Shown: positions 10,340 to 20,190 of the stretch, piece by piece
Numbering within the stretch: position 1 is the stretch's first letter
Layout of the letters: every line of letters begins with the position of its first letter
Assembly: GCA_944548615.1 (NCBI GenBank)
Contig: OX155961.1
Location: 18,231,334-18,295,333 of the forward strand
Length of the DNA: 64,000 bases
Direction: 5' to 3'
DNA from: Micropterix aruncella
Lineage: Eukaryota > Arthropoda > Insecta > Lepidoptera > Micropterigidae
Notes under the pieces: model-generated
Database searches by the model: none
The model's input: the letters and a program-made list of their open reading frames with translations, nothing else
Told to the model about the DNA's origin: nothing
Position numbers and translations under genes: made by a program

Positions 10340-10920
10340 TAATATGATATTAGTATCTTAAAAACATATTTAAACGAAAGAAATTTACTATCCTATGAAT
10401 AGTTTGCAATGCTTGCATTACACATTAACATAGAAATAACATGAACACGTTGATAGTAGAAAAAAATATAATAAAGCTAATAATAATTTAAGGGTAAGAA
10501 AAAAAATAATTAAATAAGTTGTTAATAAGGTTATTTGGATAGAGAAAATAGAAGTGAGTAATTGGATAATAATATTTATTATATATAATATGATATAATA
10601 CAATAGTATGTTATAATATAATAATCATATAATACAGTACATTAGGATGGCAGTTAGTGAAATCTTAAAAAGTAGGAGATAGGCTAGGTATGATCGAATC
10701 TTTTACTATATTTATGGAATCATAAAATACATCTAATTCTTTACACGATTTATCAAAAACGCGACACATTCTGGCAAGAGGTCCATTCGATCCGATGTTG
10801 CTATTGCAAGCGACAACCGAAAATGTTTGAGAGCTCCTCGTTAGTTGCGGTGGCACACGAAATTGAACTTTTTCTAGACTAGCTGGGCTGTCTAGTCGAT
10901 TGTGCAAAAGCTTATGGAGG
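10340..10920 (-). pseudogene. LINE C-terminal relic (LINE-E)
   Basis: The minus-strand frame 10665-10907 has the conserved pattern of a LINE C-terminal module: VPPQLTRSSQTFSV, then NSNIGSNGPLARMC and a trailing LDVFYDSI. This matches the 'vP..TR....F......R.N.G.N.PL.RM......DIF' spacing seen at the end of many insect LINE proteins. The downstream (leftward) part is A/T-rich and would be its 3' UTR. Nothing of the reverse transcriptase proper is visible. Confidence 0.6.
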
Positions 10921-11258
10921 CACGTTATGTCATTTATAGTCCTACGTGTTTTTAAAGTCTATTAGGTTGATGTGAGAAATCCGCTCTACATAACCTTTCA
11001 GAGTATTTCCGAGGCCACATTTGTTCGACAGCAAACAGTGAATGTATGGCAAATGGAAAATGGTAGGACAGTCGAATTTAGGCTAGTATGTTTTGTTATC
11101 ATGAGTAGGTACTTTCTATTACATATAGTTAAGAGCGTCTAAAGATGGAGCCGGCAGATTGCCACTGGAACTCCCTAATGGAAAGTGGTAAAAATAGTCG
11201 AGTTTGGACTTATTTTTTTTGTTGTACTTTGTACTTTTCACTACACTTGATCACTACA
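10921..11258. other. unassigned DNA with a repeat-W fragment
   Basis: No coding evidence. It contains the repeat-W-like block 'GATGGAGCCGGCAGATTGCC' at 11143-11162 and 'GGAACTCCCTAATGGAAAGT' at 11168-11187. The rest is unassigned. Confidence 0.4.
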
Positions 11259-11540
11259 TATCTTCTAAACGGGTACTGTGAATTAATGATAGTACGGCCT
11301 TCGTCCCCAATAAATTATTTCACCTCGCCGACGGAAAAATTGTGAATTTCAACATTGCCCCCGCATACATTTCAAGCAAAGTGAAGGCTACTGATGTTAT
11401 TATGAGCATAATTTCAATTTTAACAGATTTCACAGAGGGCGGCAATGTTTATAGAGGGATAATTTTATTTCTTTTCATCTTTCAAGGAGCTTTATCTTTA
11501 GCAGATTTTAAGGAGTCTTTATTTTATAATATATGTTAAT
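11259..11540 (+). repeat. direct repeat R11, copy 1
   Basis: This copy begins CTTCTAAACGGGTA and contains GTACGGCCTTCGTC, TCGCCGACGG and GAGCTTTATCTTT. It is matched along its length (diverged) by 12697-13040 in the same orientation. It includes short open frames but no recognisable protein. A partial copy follows immediately at 11550-11770. Confidence 0.8.
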
Positions 11541-11549
11541 CAATTTCGA

Positions 11550-11770
11550 CGCACACACTTCAATCTGAAAGGCTATTGATGTAATTGTGAGCATATTTTC
11601 AATTTACACAGATTCTCTTCCGGCGGTATTTTCTAAGGGTGAGTAGCGTATATATATGGACAATTTAATTTCCTTTTATCTTTGTAAGGACCTTTTGCAG
11701 TTTTAAGGGAAGGTGTTAATTTAATATGGTACATAGTTTCGTCTCCGAATTATTTTCATTACTTTTATTT
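11550..11770 (+). repeat. direct repeat R11, partial copy
   Basis: This matches the second half of the R11 unit: TGTGAGCATATTTTCAATTT, TTCTCTTCCGGCGGTATTTT and CTTTTATCTTTGTAAGGA, then GTCTCCGAATTATTTTCATT. It lies directly downstream of copy 1, giving a head-to-tail arrangement. Confidence 0.7.
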
Positions 11771-12079
11771 TATTTGGAAAATTCACAACATAACAGAGCA
11801 TTCATATAGTGAGATAAAATAATCAGGTTGAGACAAATAATATTTTTTGTCTGTAACGGTAGATATAATAATAAATAAATATATCAAACCATTACTTTCT
11901 CGCCAATGCGAGATTGAAGAGTAAAATAGAGATACAAAGGTGTGGCAATACTGTGGTTACCTGCGTGTGCGCGTTTCCGGTGGGGAAATGAGGGACTTAA
12001 CTTCTATCAACCCTTAAAAGGCCAGCCATGGGAATGAAACTTATGACGGCATGTTTTCAACCCTCGAAAATTTGTTTAT

Positions 12080-12400
12080 AGAGGTGTTAGTGCACGCATA
12101 CTAAAATATAATGGTGGCTTATTCAATGAACACGACTTTTAAATGCATAAATATGGGGAAAGGACCGCCTGCGAACTGTCGAAACAAAAATCCACGGATC
12201 GGTGGTATTGGCATTCTAGTGGACGCATCCATGATAGCGTCATTTGGATATTATTCTGCAGTTGTATGGAGTCAGTTAGGAATAGCATTGCGATAGAGAT
12301 CTATTGAAATAATCAAGGACCATTATTAAACAAAATATTTTTTGTCGATTGGTTAATTATTTTGATTATTTGGTGATATTTCGTATATAATATTTTCGTA
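12080..12400 (+). pseudogene. LINE C-terminal relic (LINE-G), copy 1
   Basis: The frame 12111-12296 ends in 'ASFGYYSAVVWSQLGIALR'. The related fragment at 62.69 kb reads 'SFSYYSAVVWNRLGQVLR' followed by SIIAVFKDHFKSLLL. The 'YYSAVVWNxL' and 'FKxxLK' spacing is that of the C-terminal module of insect LINEs. It is followed by a 'TTATTTTGATTATTTGG' stretch like the TTTGATTAT-rich tail of the second copy. Confidence 0.6.
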
Positions 12401-12446
12401 AATTTTGATGAATCCTCTCTAAATTGCTAAATTTCAGGTTTTTTGC

Positions 12447-12717
12447 TTTAAGATTATCAGTAAGATTATCGGCGGTACATAAAGATAGAAAACAGCCAGT
12501 CAAACAGATCAACGATCAGACACCGAAGTATCACCAAGTGTTCAGTTTGGAACCGCTTTGGTACTGTACCATAACAATCAAGGGAGGTAAATTTCGGTCG
12601 GAATACACGAACCCAATCATCAGCGACGCGACCCCAGTGTACCAACCTAATGAATTTGTCATTGCAAACTGAATAAATAGTCTAAAAGCGGCAGCATCCC
12701 TTCTAAACGGGTAGTAT
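12447..12717 (+). pseudogene. possible double-stranded-RNA-binding-like exon relic
   Basis: The frame 12424-12672 reads KQPVKQINDQTPKYHQV, then WYCTITIKGGKF, and ends at a TGA. The same frame continues past the stop as INSLKAAASLLNG. The order KxPVxxxNxxxxxxY, then an xxVxVxGxxF strand, then an xxxKxAAxxLL helix is the order of a dsRNA-binding domain (helix 1, strands, helix 2). Here 20 extra residues and a stop separate the last two. A 'TTTCAG' acceptor-like site lies at 12432-12437. The resemblance is by eye only. It could be chance in a repeat-rich region, and the 3' end runs into direct repeat R11. Confidence 0.3.
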
Positions 12718-13040
12718 GAATAAATTATAGTACGGCCTTCGTCTCCGATAAATTATTTTACCTCGCCGACGGAGAAATTGAGAATTTCAATATTGCCCCC
12801 GTATACATTTCAAGCAACGTAAAAGGCTTCTGATGTCATTGTGAGCATATCTTCAGTTTTCACAGACTCTCTTCCGACGGTGTTTTTAAGGGAGAGCGGC
12901 AACGTTTATGGAGGGATAATTTTAATTTCTTTTCATCTCTGCAAGGAGCTTTATCTTTCGCAGTTTCAGAGAGGTCTTTATTTTATATGGCACTTAATTA
13001 AATCTCCGAATCATTGTCATTCATTTTATTTTTTTTTGAA
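12697..13040 (+). repeat. direct repeat R11, copy 2
   Basis: A second near full-length copy of the repeat at 11259-11540, with CTTCTAAACGGGTA, AGTACGGCCTTCGTCTCCGA, TCGCCGACGG, TTCTCTTCCGACGG-type and TGGAGGGATAATTTTAATTT blocks in order. No coding function is recognised. Confidence 0.8.
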
Positions 13041-14359
13041 AATAACAGTGTTTTAGAAATTCCGCGCATGGCAAGGATTATACGGTAAGTGGGTGGGCGG
13101 GAGGTGCAATCGAATTGTACTTATTTTCCCAGTTATAAATCTTTTCCTTTCACTAGAAACGATCATTAAATGCACAAAAATAGCAGTCTGGCTACTTTAA
13201 GAAGTCGCAGAATGCGTCTGGCGGGATCTAGAAATTAGACAAAAATACAAACTCATTGCTCTCATTTTCAGTCTTAATTTTTTTGTATCTTGATAAGTGA
13301 TCCTATAGCTCCACGAAAATAACATATCTATCTGGTGTTAATAATAACTAAAGCCTCGTCAGACTCTTCTACCGAAGTTTGAGGCAGTGCCCACTTCGTT
13401 TAATGCGCGTTAACCCCGTTTAATACTTATTACCTGATGCGCTTTAAATGCGTCTGGCAAAGCTTTGGCGATCGTAAAACACAACCAGATGTTATCCTAA
13501 GCTATCGCTATAATGTTAAGTCTCATCTGACCAATTAAAAATTGGTCAGATGAAAGATTAGAAAGCTGGTCTGCTAAAATAATGGTAACCATTTTGATCG
13601 GTTTTTCGGCATTTTCCAGCTCAACGCACCAGAAAACCCTCTTACAAAGTACAAACCCTCCTACAAAAAACCCTCCTACACTGAATTATCCTATCGACGT
13701 TTGGTGACTGGGAAAATCAGCCTGAATGGGCGGGACTAGTATATAAGTACAGAAAAAATTTCCTCGTTACTTTTTTCGTTCGATGACAACATGTTACTGG
13801 AATATTGCCGTCGTTTTTAGGGCGCGAAAAATTATCGAAAATGTTGAGAATATTGCTTGAAGCGGACGGTGCGTTTAACTGAACGCGTGGATGGATATTC
13901 CTTTGTGATCGCTTACGAGCTTTTTAAACATTTTAACAGGGGCACGTTATGCTCTGGTGGACCGAAAATATTTTTAAGCTATTGCATAGCTTTTATCGCG
14001 GGCCTAGGCCAGCGCGGCGACCGAATGAAGAAATTTCTTAACGAAAATTAATGATCTTAAACTGATAATTACGTCTAAACGAGTACTGCTTACGATTCGA
14101 AAAAAATATATGTTAAACAAGAACATTTTCCTAATATTCTTAGCTTAGAATATTTTACATTTTGTTTATATTACATAGTGTAATTAATTTGTGAAATTAG
14201 GTCTAACCGAACACAAAAACGACTACTACGCAAATACTATCTGGCGTATTATTATGAAACCTGCACCATTTTAAAGATAATTTAATTATCTATCTTTTTA
14301 TCTACGATTTTTTTCGAATAATCCGGTTTTTTTGCTTTATCGAATAAAAAATTCGTGCG
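13041..14359. other. unassigned DNA with a short perfect hairpin
   Basis: No gene is supported. A perfect 14-bp inverted repeat with a 3-base loop lies at 13523-13553 (TCATCTGACCAATT and complement). A 'GTATATAAG' TATA-like string follows GGGCGGGACTA near 13730-13747, but no convincing coding exon follows it. The 64-codon frame at 13857-14051 has no recognisable motif. Confidence 0.45.
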
Positions 14360-14360
14360 C

Positions 14361-14453
14361 GGCGCTCTATCGGAAGACGTTTAAATTATTCCGAATCATT
14401 TGCTACCGCAGCCGCAAATTTTCGGAATAATTTCAACGTTTTCCGATAGAGCG
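14361..14453. repeat. long hairpin (MITE or hairpin RNA candidate)
   Basis: The arms GCGCTCTATCGGAAGACGTT...GAAT and its complement ending TTTCCGATAGAGCGC pair over about 42 bp with few mismatches, around a short loop (TACCGCAGCC). The ends are GCGC. The size fits a tiny foldback element. A transcribed hairpin is the alternative. Confidence 0.65.
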
Positions 14454-15213
14454 CAGTGATCTGATATCAGAAAAAATAAAATAAATAAATAAATATAATT
14501 GCATCAGTTGTCAAAAATGCTATGCAATAGCTTTACCGCAGCAGTCCCTGAGTGCCACACGTATTTTTTTTTATTTTATTCGCAGACTGTACGGGAGTGA
14601 AAGAGTTTTGAAGTAGGCGTCGTTTAAGTTGTTTTTTGAAAAGTTGCTGTATCCGAAGTTCCTGAGAAAAATTTTGGTTATATTACTGTATTCTTTGTTT
14701 TTCCACATGTCTGGTACTTTCTTGTGTGACACGTCTTGTTGATTTGGCATTGATTATGCAGGCTGATTGCTCAGTGCCGTAGTATGTTTTGGCAGCTACG
14801 ATTTTAAAACGAAAAGCAACGTGTAGATGGTATATGAGAACTATGAAGTTCTAATATTTATTAATATTCACTTATGTTCAGTAGCCAAATAGATGACACT
14901 TAAACACGCCGTTATGGTATCTTATCTTAAAATCGAATAATATTGAAACAACAAAAGATTTTTTTAATCAAAGCTCTCGATAACTTATTAATATTTACAT
15001 ATTATGTCAATTTTTAATTTGATATACAGGTTTCAATACGTGTTACTGTTCAAATAGACTCATATATGGCATTCTAATGTCTCAGTATGATTACTGTAAT
15101 GTGATCAGCCTATATAAAAATGCGATAAATTGCACTATTAAATAAATGTTAGTGTTTGTTATCATTTGTTGAAGAATGGGTTTTTATAATCAATCAGTCC
15201 TTTATAAAAGAAC
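14454..15213. other. unassigned DNA, possible minus-strand retroelement tail
   Basis: A T-rich run at 14563-14580 could be the 3' end of a minus-strand retrocopy, because the next ~200 bases read as a fairly open minus-strand frame. No motif could be confirmed. The rest is A/T-rich. Confidence 0.35.
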
Positions 15214-15915
15214 ATGCATTATGAATAAATAGGATAGAAAACGAATTTACCGCGTGAAATTTGTAGGACCCGACGTTTCGGTGACGTTGCAGCCGCCGTT
15301 GTCTAGGGTAGACTAAAGAGCTGTCAGTCCGTTGTTTTGCGGGTAGGCCGCAAACCGCTGCCGCCACTGCGTAGGTTATAACGGTGGTGGGGGGCCGGGC
15401 TCGGAGCGCGGGAATTTTTAAAATCCGTCTTGCACACAACACTCACTGTATCCTGTTTTACGTCTTTGCGTTCGGCGTTCGGCGGCGGGAACATTTTAAG
15501 AAGAGGGTTCCACGTAGAAGAGAGTTTGTAGCCGTCATCTCTATTGAAGTTCGGAGTTCTTCTTATTTCAATGGCTTCCCGGATCATGCGAGGAAAGTAG
15601 AATTGTTCCTTGGATAGAACAATGGGATTTTGAAACTGCATCCAGTGGTTACTTCCGCTATCCAATATATGTTCGCAGATCGCCGATTTTTCTCGCTGAA
15701 CGTTTTTAACAGCTTTGATGTGTTCTGTCAGTCGCGTGGCTATGGGCCGTTTCGTTTGTCCAACGTAGGCCAGACCGCAGCTGCATTCGACTTTATACAC
15801 ACCCGGGGTTTGCAGTGGTATTACATCCTTTACAGGCCTCAAAAATTTTCGTTTTCTATCCTATTTATAATGTCAAACAACCGCGATAGTCTTCGATTTT
15901 ATATGCATTATGAAT
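15214..15915 (-). mobile_element. Penelope-like element, copy A, with 13-bp target duplication
   Basis: The element occupies about 15227-15902 and is flanked by ATGCATTATGAAT at 15214-15226 and again at 15903-15915. The body is minus-strand: the GIY-YIG end of the ORF followed by the 3' UTR to the left. The right edge carries an inverted copy of the terminal sequence (CGTTTTCTATCCTATTTAT) plus a terminal extension of about 36 bp containing CAACCGCGATAGTCTTCG. That extension is missing on the left. The reverse transcriptase is absent, so the copy is 5'-truncated and not autonomous. Confidence 0.92.
15324..15842 (-). CDS. Penelope-like GIY-YIG endonuclease domain (partial ORF, copy A)
   Basis: This 172-codon frame encodes the C-terminal endonuclease of a Penelope-like element, which nicks the target so that cDNA synthesis can be primed. 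The domain shows GVYKVECSCGLAYVGQTKR near residues 13-31 (GIY and YIG positions, plus CxC), ATRLTEHIKAVKN with the conserved Arg (about 35-47), a cysteine/histidine pair in ICEHILDSGSNHW and the catalytic Glu in REAIEIRR. A lysine-rich tail with 'NPLLKMFPPPNAERKD' follows. The ATG at 15842 is just where the copy is truncated, so the real protein was far longer. Overlapping plus-strand frames here are shadows. Confidence 0.9.
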   Translation of the reverse strand: MRPVKDVIPLQTPGVYKVECSCGLAYVGQTKRPIATRLTEHIKAVKNVQREKSAICEHILDSGSNHWMQFQNPIVLSKEQFYFPRMIREAIEIRRTPNFNRDDGYKLSSTWNPLLKMFPPPNAERKDVKQDTVSVVCKTDFKNSRAPSPAPHHRYNLRSGGSGLRPTRKTTD

Positions 15916-15949
15916 GTTATTAGAGATGGCTAAATAAATTACTATTAGT

Positions 15950-16200
15950 TTCGCCAACCAATGCCAACAGCGCCTCCTTGGATGTCGCTGGCGCAGACGG
16001 GTTGCCAAAACTTGCTACGGCATTGATCAATCTAATACCTAATGATATTGGCAATTATATTGGCCAATCAAACTTATAATCAATGATATTGGCAAGATTT
16101 TCTAGGCGAGCATTTGTAGCATCACCCATTTGACTGGGTGATGCTACAAACGCCCGGCTGAATGTTCAGGCAGGCAGAAACAAAAATTAATGCACGAAGC
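15950..16200. repeat. hairpin-bearing short repeat region
   Basis: A near-perfect hairpin lies at 16109-16153, with arms AGCATTTGTAGCATCACCCA and TGGGTGATGCTACAAACGC around a 6-base loop. Upstream, the motif AATGATATTGGCAA occurs twice (about 16032 and 16083). No coding signal. It could be a small MITE or a hairpin RNA. Confidence 0.55.
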
Positions 16201-16479
16201 GGAGTTAGCCAAACAAAAACCGTCACAGCTGCTGAGGCGTATGAAGAGATTCGGCAAAGCCAAAAAAAACACCAGACGACACATTAAAAATAATGTGGCT
16301 CGGCCATGTGCCCGCAACTGTACGGATGGTACTCACGACAATAAATGAAAACGACGAATCTCGCAATCCTAGCTGACCGGATGATGAAGTTCACGAATAC
16401 AGACAAGTAACACGTAAGCGCGATCTGCATAAAACCAACCAACCAACAGACAACAATGGTGGAGCAACAGTTGAGAGAA

Positions 16480-17040
16480 GTCACCAAATTGTAAAAAATA
16501 TTAAAAAAACTAAGCTAGATAGCAAAAATAATATACTAATAATGGTAGGAGCTAGTAGTTCGGTTAAAAAATGCGACTTAGTAAGCCTAATAGAATATTT
16601 AGGAAACTTGGGGTTGAAAAGGGTTTTCCATTGTGCTTTTCCTTACAATGAAAAAATAACAACACAGGAAAATAGACACACTCACATGCTAAATACTAGT
16701 TTATACAATCTAGCCACTCAAAATGACATTTTGCTATTTTGCGACATAAATAAACTTAAATCAATGACACTTAACTTAAAAAATAGATATGTTTAAAAAA
16801 AATATCAGACAATATATGCTAAACTGATAGCAGATGATATAAATACCCATATTACTCAAAATAAAAACCACAAATCTTATCAAAAGTATTCCCCTATTAT
16901 TGTGGTAAAATATACTGCCGATATTGCAGAGTCGGCAAGCGCACGTAGTAAAAGTGACACCACTGCGATGATACCATGCGACGCATCAGAAACAAATTCT
17001 GAAGACCTTATACTCATGAATGCACCTCATTTAAACTAAA
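16480..17040 (+). pseudogene. LINE-C ORF1, possible SGNH-esterase-like relic
   Basis: The frame reads ...KNNILIMVGASSSVKKCDL, then LGLKRVFHCAFPYNEKITTQ and 'NTSLYNLATQNDILLFCDI'. The pattern of a 'vvxGxxD'-like strand, an 'IP...' strand with a following helix containing N, and a 'vxFxD' strand resembles the C-terminal half of the SGNH/esterase ORF1 domain known from CR1/L2-type LINEs. The catalytic residues are not all recognisable. The first segment ends at 16796. A later frame ends ...LILMNAPHLN with TAA at 17038-17040, overlapping the ORF2 start. The esterase assignment is inference. Confidence 0.45.
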
Positions 17041-19886
17041 GTCTAAGACAAATGGAAAGCTATTACATCTAGTTCATCAGAACATACAGGGCTTTCTACG
17101 CAAAGAACTAGAGGTCGAGTTATTTCTTGAAACAAGCAAATTGGACATCCTTTGTTTAACGGAACATTTTCTTAAAAACTACCAAATTCTAAATTTTGCT
17201 AATTATGACGTGGTTAGTGCCTTCTACCGTCAGACCACTACTCAAGGCGGTTCTTTGATATTAGTTCAGAAGAATATAAAAGCAAGAGAACGCAAAGACA
17301 TTTCTATACTCTCAGTAGAATGTAAAATAGAAATATCATGTGTTGAGTTAGAGAGACACATCGTGGTTTGCGTCTACAGGCCACCATACAATCATAGCTT
17401 TTCCTGCTTTGAATTAGTTTTGGAAGATGTAATGAAAATTCTTTCCAAAAGCAAAAAATTATTGTAATTTGTGGAGACTTTAATACAAACCTTTTAGAAG
17501 ATTCATCATTCAAAACCAGACTAATTTGTTTATTTAAATAATTTAATTTACATAATATTTTTAATGAGCCAACCAGAATTACATCAAAAACAGCAACCTG
17601 TATAGATAACATCTTCTGCAATTGTGAGTTTACTGGTCAGAAGATTATAAACTGTCTCCAGTCTGACCACAGTGGACAGTCTGTTTTACTCCCATGTTTC
17701 CTTAATCATAATAAAATTAAAATCAAGAAACGTATTATAAATAAAAATCTATTAGAAAGAAACAAAACAGCAATAAAAGAAAAGCTCTCCTTAAATATTT
17801 TTAAAACAAATGACCCTAATAAGTTTTATGGGGAAATGTTTTCAATTTTGGTATCTGAATTTGATAAAAAAAATAAACTTAAAGATCGTCAATTAGAACC
17901 CAAATTCAAGTTCACTGGCTGGGCGACTAAAGGCATTCGTAATAGCAGAGGTCGGTTATTTGAATTGTATGATGAAAAGTTATACAATCAAAGTTTGCAC
18001 TTTGTAAACTACGTAAAGACATATTCAAGGATTTTTAAGAAAGTATGTTTAGTAGCTAAATCAAATTTCATAAAGCGCAAGGTTATTAATTCAGAAAATA
18101 AAGTTAAAACTGTTTGGAAAATTATAAATAGTGAGACCAAAAAAAAACAGCATTCAATAAACAGATCACATTAAAGACATCTCATGGTAAAGTTAGTTCA
18201 GACAAGGAAGTGGCACAAGAATTTGAAACGTTCTTCACAAACATCCCATTAAAAACCACTGGACATCTGAGTTCCTCCATTTCAATAGCAAACAATCTAC
18301 TAAAGTCAAATATTGGCCGATGTGAGGCTGTATTTGATTTTAAGCAAATAGATTCCGAGACGATAGTCAAAGCGTTCCACGTTTTGAAACTAAAAAACAC
18401 TGAGGATTTTTGGGGTATGTCTGTTAAGTTTTGTGAATATATCATAGACGACATTGCGCCGTATCTAGTAACAATCCTAAACGGATGCATTGAAAATGGC
18501 GTGTTTCCGGATTTACTAAAGTGTAGCAAGGTTATACCCTTGTTCAAATCTGGCGATACAGAAGATCCTGGAAATTACAGACCGGTGTCTATATTGCCAG
18601 TGCTAAGCAAAATATTTGAAAAGATTTTATTAAACCAAATGCTTCCTCATTTCAACTTAAACCGATTACTTCATGATCAGCAATTTGGCTTCACCAAAGG
18701 ACGTTCCACCACAGATGCTGGGGTAGCGCTACTACAAAACATCTATAGTGCCTGGAATGACTCGCAGGATGCTATTGGAATATTCTGCGACTTATCTAAG
18801 GCTTTTGACTGTGTAGATCATAATACGTTATTACTAAAACTAGATCACTACGGTATAAGGGGTAAATCTCTTAGCTTGCTTTAATCATATTTGACAGATA
18901 GAATCCAAAAAGTACAGATAAATGAGACAAAGTCACAAGGATCGCAAGTTAAAATGGGCGTACCACAGGGTTCTATACTGGGACCGTTTCTGTTTTTAGT
19001 ATACCTAAATGACCTGCCCTTTATGGTACAGAGTCTAACTAAAATCACACTATTTGCGGATGACACCTTGTTAATTTTCAAACTAAACAAACAAAATACA
19101 AATGTGGACGAAATAAATATTGCTCTTGCACAGATTCATGACTGGTTTGCTTCTAACAATCTGGTTTTAAATTCAAATAAAACTAAATGTATTCGTTTTT
19201 CGCTTTCTAACAGCAGAAATAACTTTAATGTTACTCTAAATAATGAAAAATTAGACTTCATAGAACAGACCGTATTCTTGGGAATCACGTTGGATTCTAA
19301 ACTAAAATGGGATTCACACATTACCAAACTGTCAACAAGGCTTAGTTCAGCCGCATATGCTGTTATGAAAATCCGTCAAATTACCGATGTTGATACTGCG
19401 AGGCTAGTATATTTCTCTTATTTCCACAGTATTATGTCTTACGGCATCTTACTGTGGGGACAAGCTGCAAGTATGCCCTCAATCTTTATTCTACAAAAAC
19501 GGGCGGTTAGAGCCATATACAACTTGCGCAGACGTGATTCCCTAAGAGAATTATTCAAAGAAATTAACATTCTTACTGTACCTAGTCAATACATATTTGA
19601 AAACATTATGCATGCACGAAAAAATATATCTCATTATTCAAAAAACTGTGACAATCACAAATACAATACTAGAAATAAAAATAAATATATAGTGACAAAA
19701 TTTAGACTAAGTAAGATAAGCAATTGTTTCATGGGAAACTGTATACGGTTCTATAATAAAATTCCAGAGGACATACAGGGTCTATCAGACACTCAGTTTA
19801 GAAGTAAAATTAAAAATATTCTATGTAAGAAGGCTTACTACAAAGTAGTAGATTTTATTAATGATATTGATTTTTTTTTGGAATGA
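17029..19886 (+). pseudogene. LINE-C ORF2: endonuclease-reverse transcriptase, damaged
   Basis: The endonuclease starts at 'KLLHLVHQNIQGF' (about 17056) and includes LDILCLTEH, VYRPPYN, CGDFN (about 17467) and SDHSG. The reverse transcriptase shows NYRPVSILPVLSKIFEK, QQFGFTKGRSTTDAG, FCDLSKAFDCVDHNTLL, MGVPQGSILGPFLF and LFADDTLLIF. The C-terminus has LQKRAVRAIYNL and YNTRNKNKY and ends near 19886. Lesions: a frameshift in the A run near 17450-17458, TAA at 17539-17541, a frameshift in the A9 run near 18140, and TAA at 18882-18884, where relatives have a sense codon in 'LLKSYL'. Read across these, the protein would be of normal length. Confidence 0.88.
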
Positions 19887-20190
19887 TTATAAAATCGAAT
19901 ATTCTTTTCTTATTTTATTGAAAATTGTTAACTGTGTAGGTATATTGTCTTTTTATTTTTTATTTTTGACTATTGTTGTTAATTATGACTATTTTAAATT
20001 TTATGACTATTTTAAATTCTAACTGTACCTATACTTTAAATTGCTTTTAAATATTTCTGTTGTTAAATATTTTATATCATTATCTATAATATAAACCGTA
20101 CATTGTATCTCATTTTTGACGTCACAAAGCAATTTTATACAAATTCTATTGTGAATAAAAAATATTTTGATTTTGATTTTGATTTTTGTC

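Larger units (their letters stand above)
16210..20190 (+). mobile_element. LINE-C, non-LTR retrotransposon with two ORFs
   Basis: This is a plus-strand element with an ORF1 relic (about 16480-17040), an overlapping ORF2 (about 17029-19886), a ~280-bp 3' UTR and a (TTTTGA)n tail at about 20164-20188. The 5' boundary is not clear. ORF2 carries two frameshifts, both in A homopolymers, and two nonsense codons. The domain order (endonuclease, reverse transcriptase, YNTRNK module) is shared with LINE-A and LINE-B, but the sequences are well diverged from both. Confidence 0.85.

Noticed and set aside
13720..14051. Promoter and gene: TATA-like GTATATAAG followed by a 64-codon frame
   Set aside because: The frame has no motif and the TATA string is unremarkable in AT-rich DNA.
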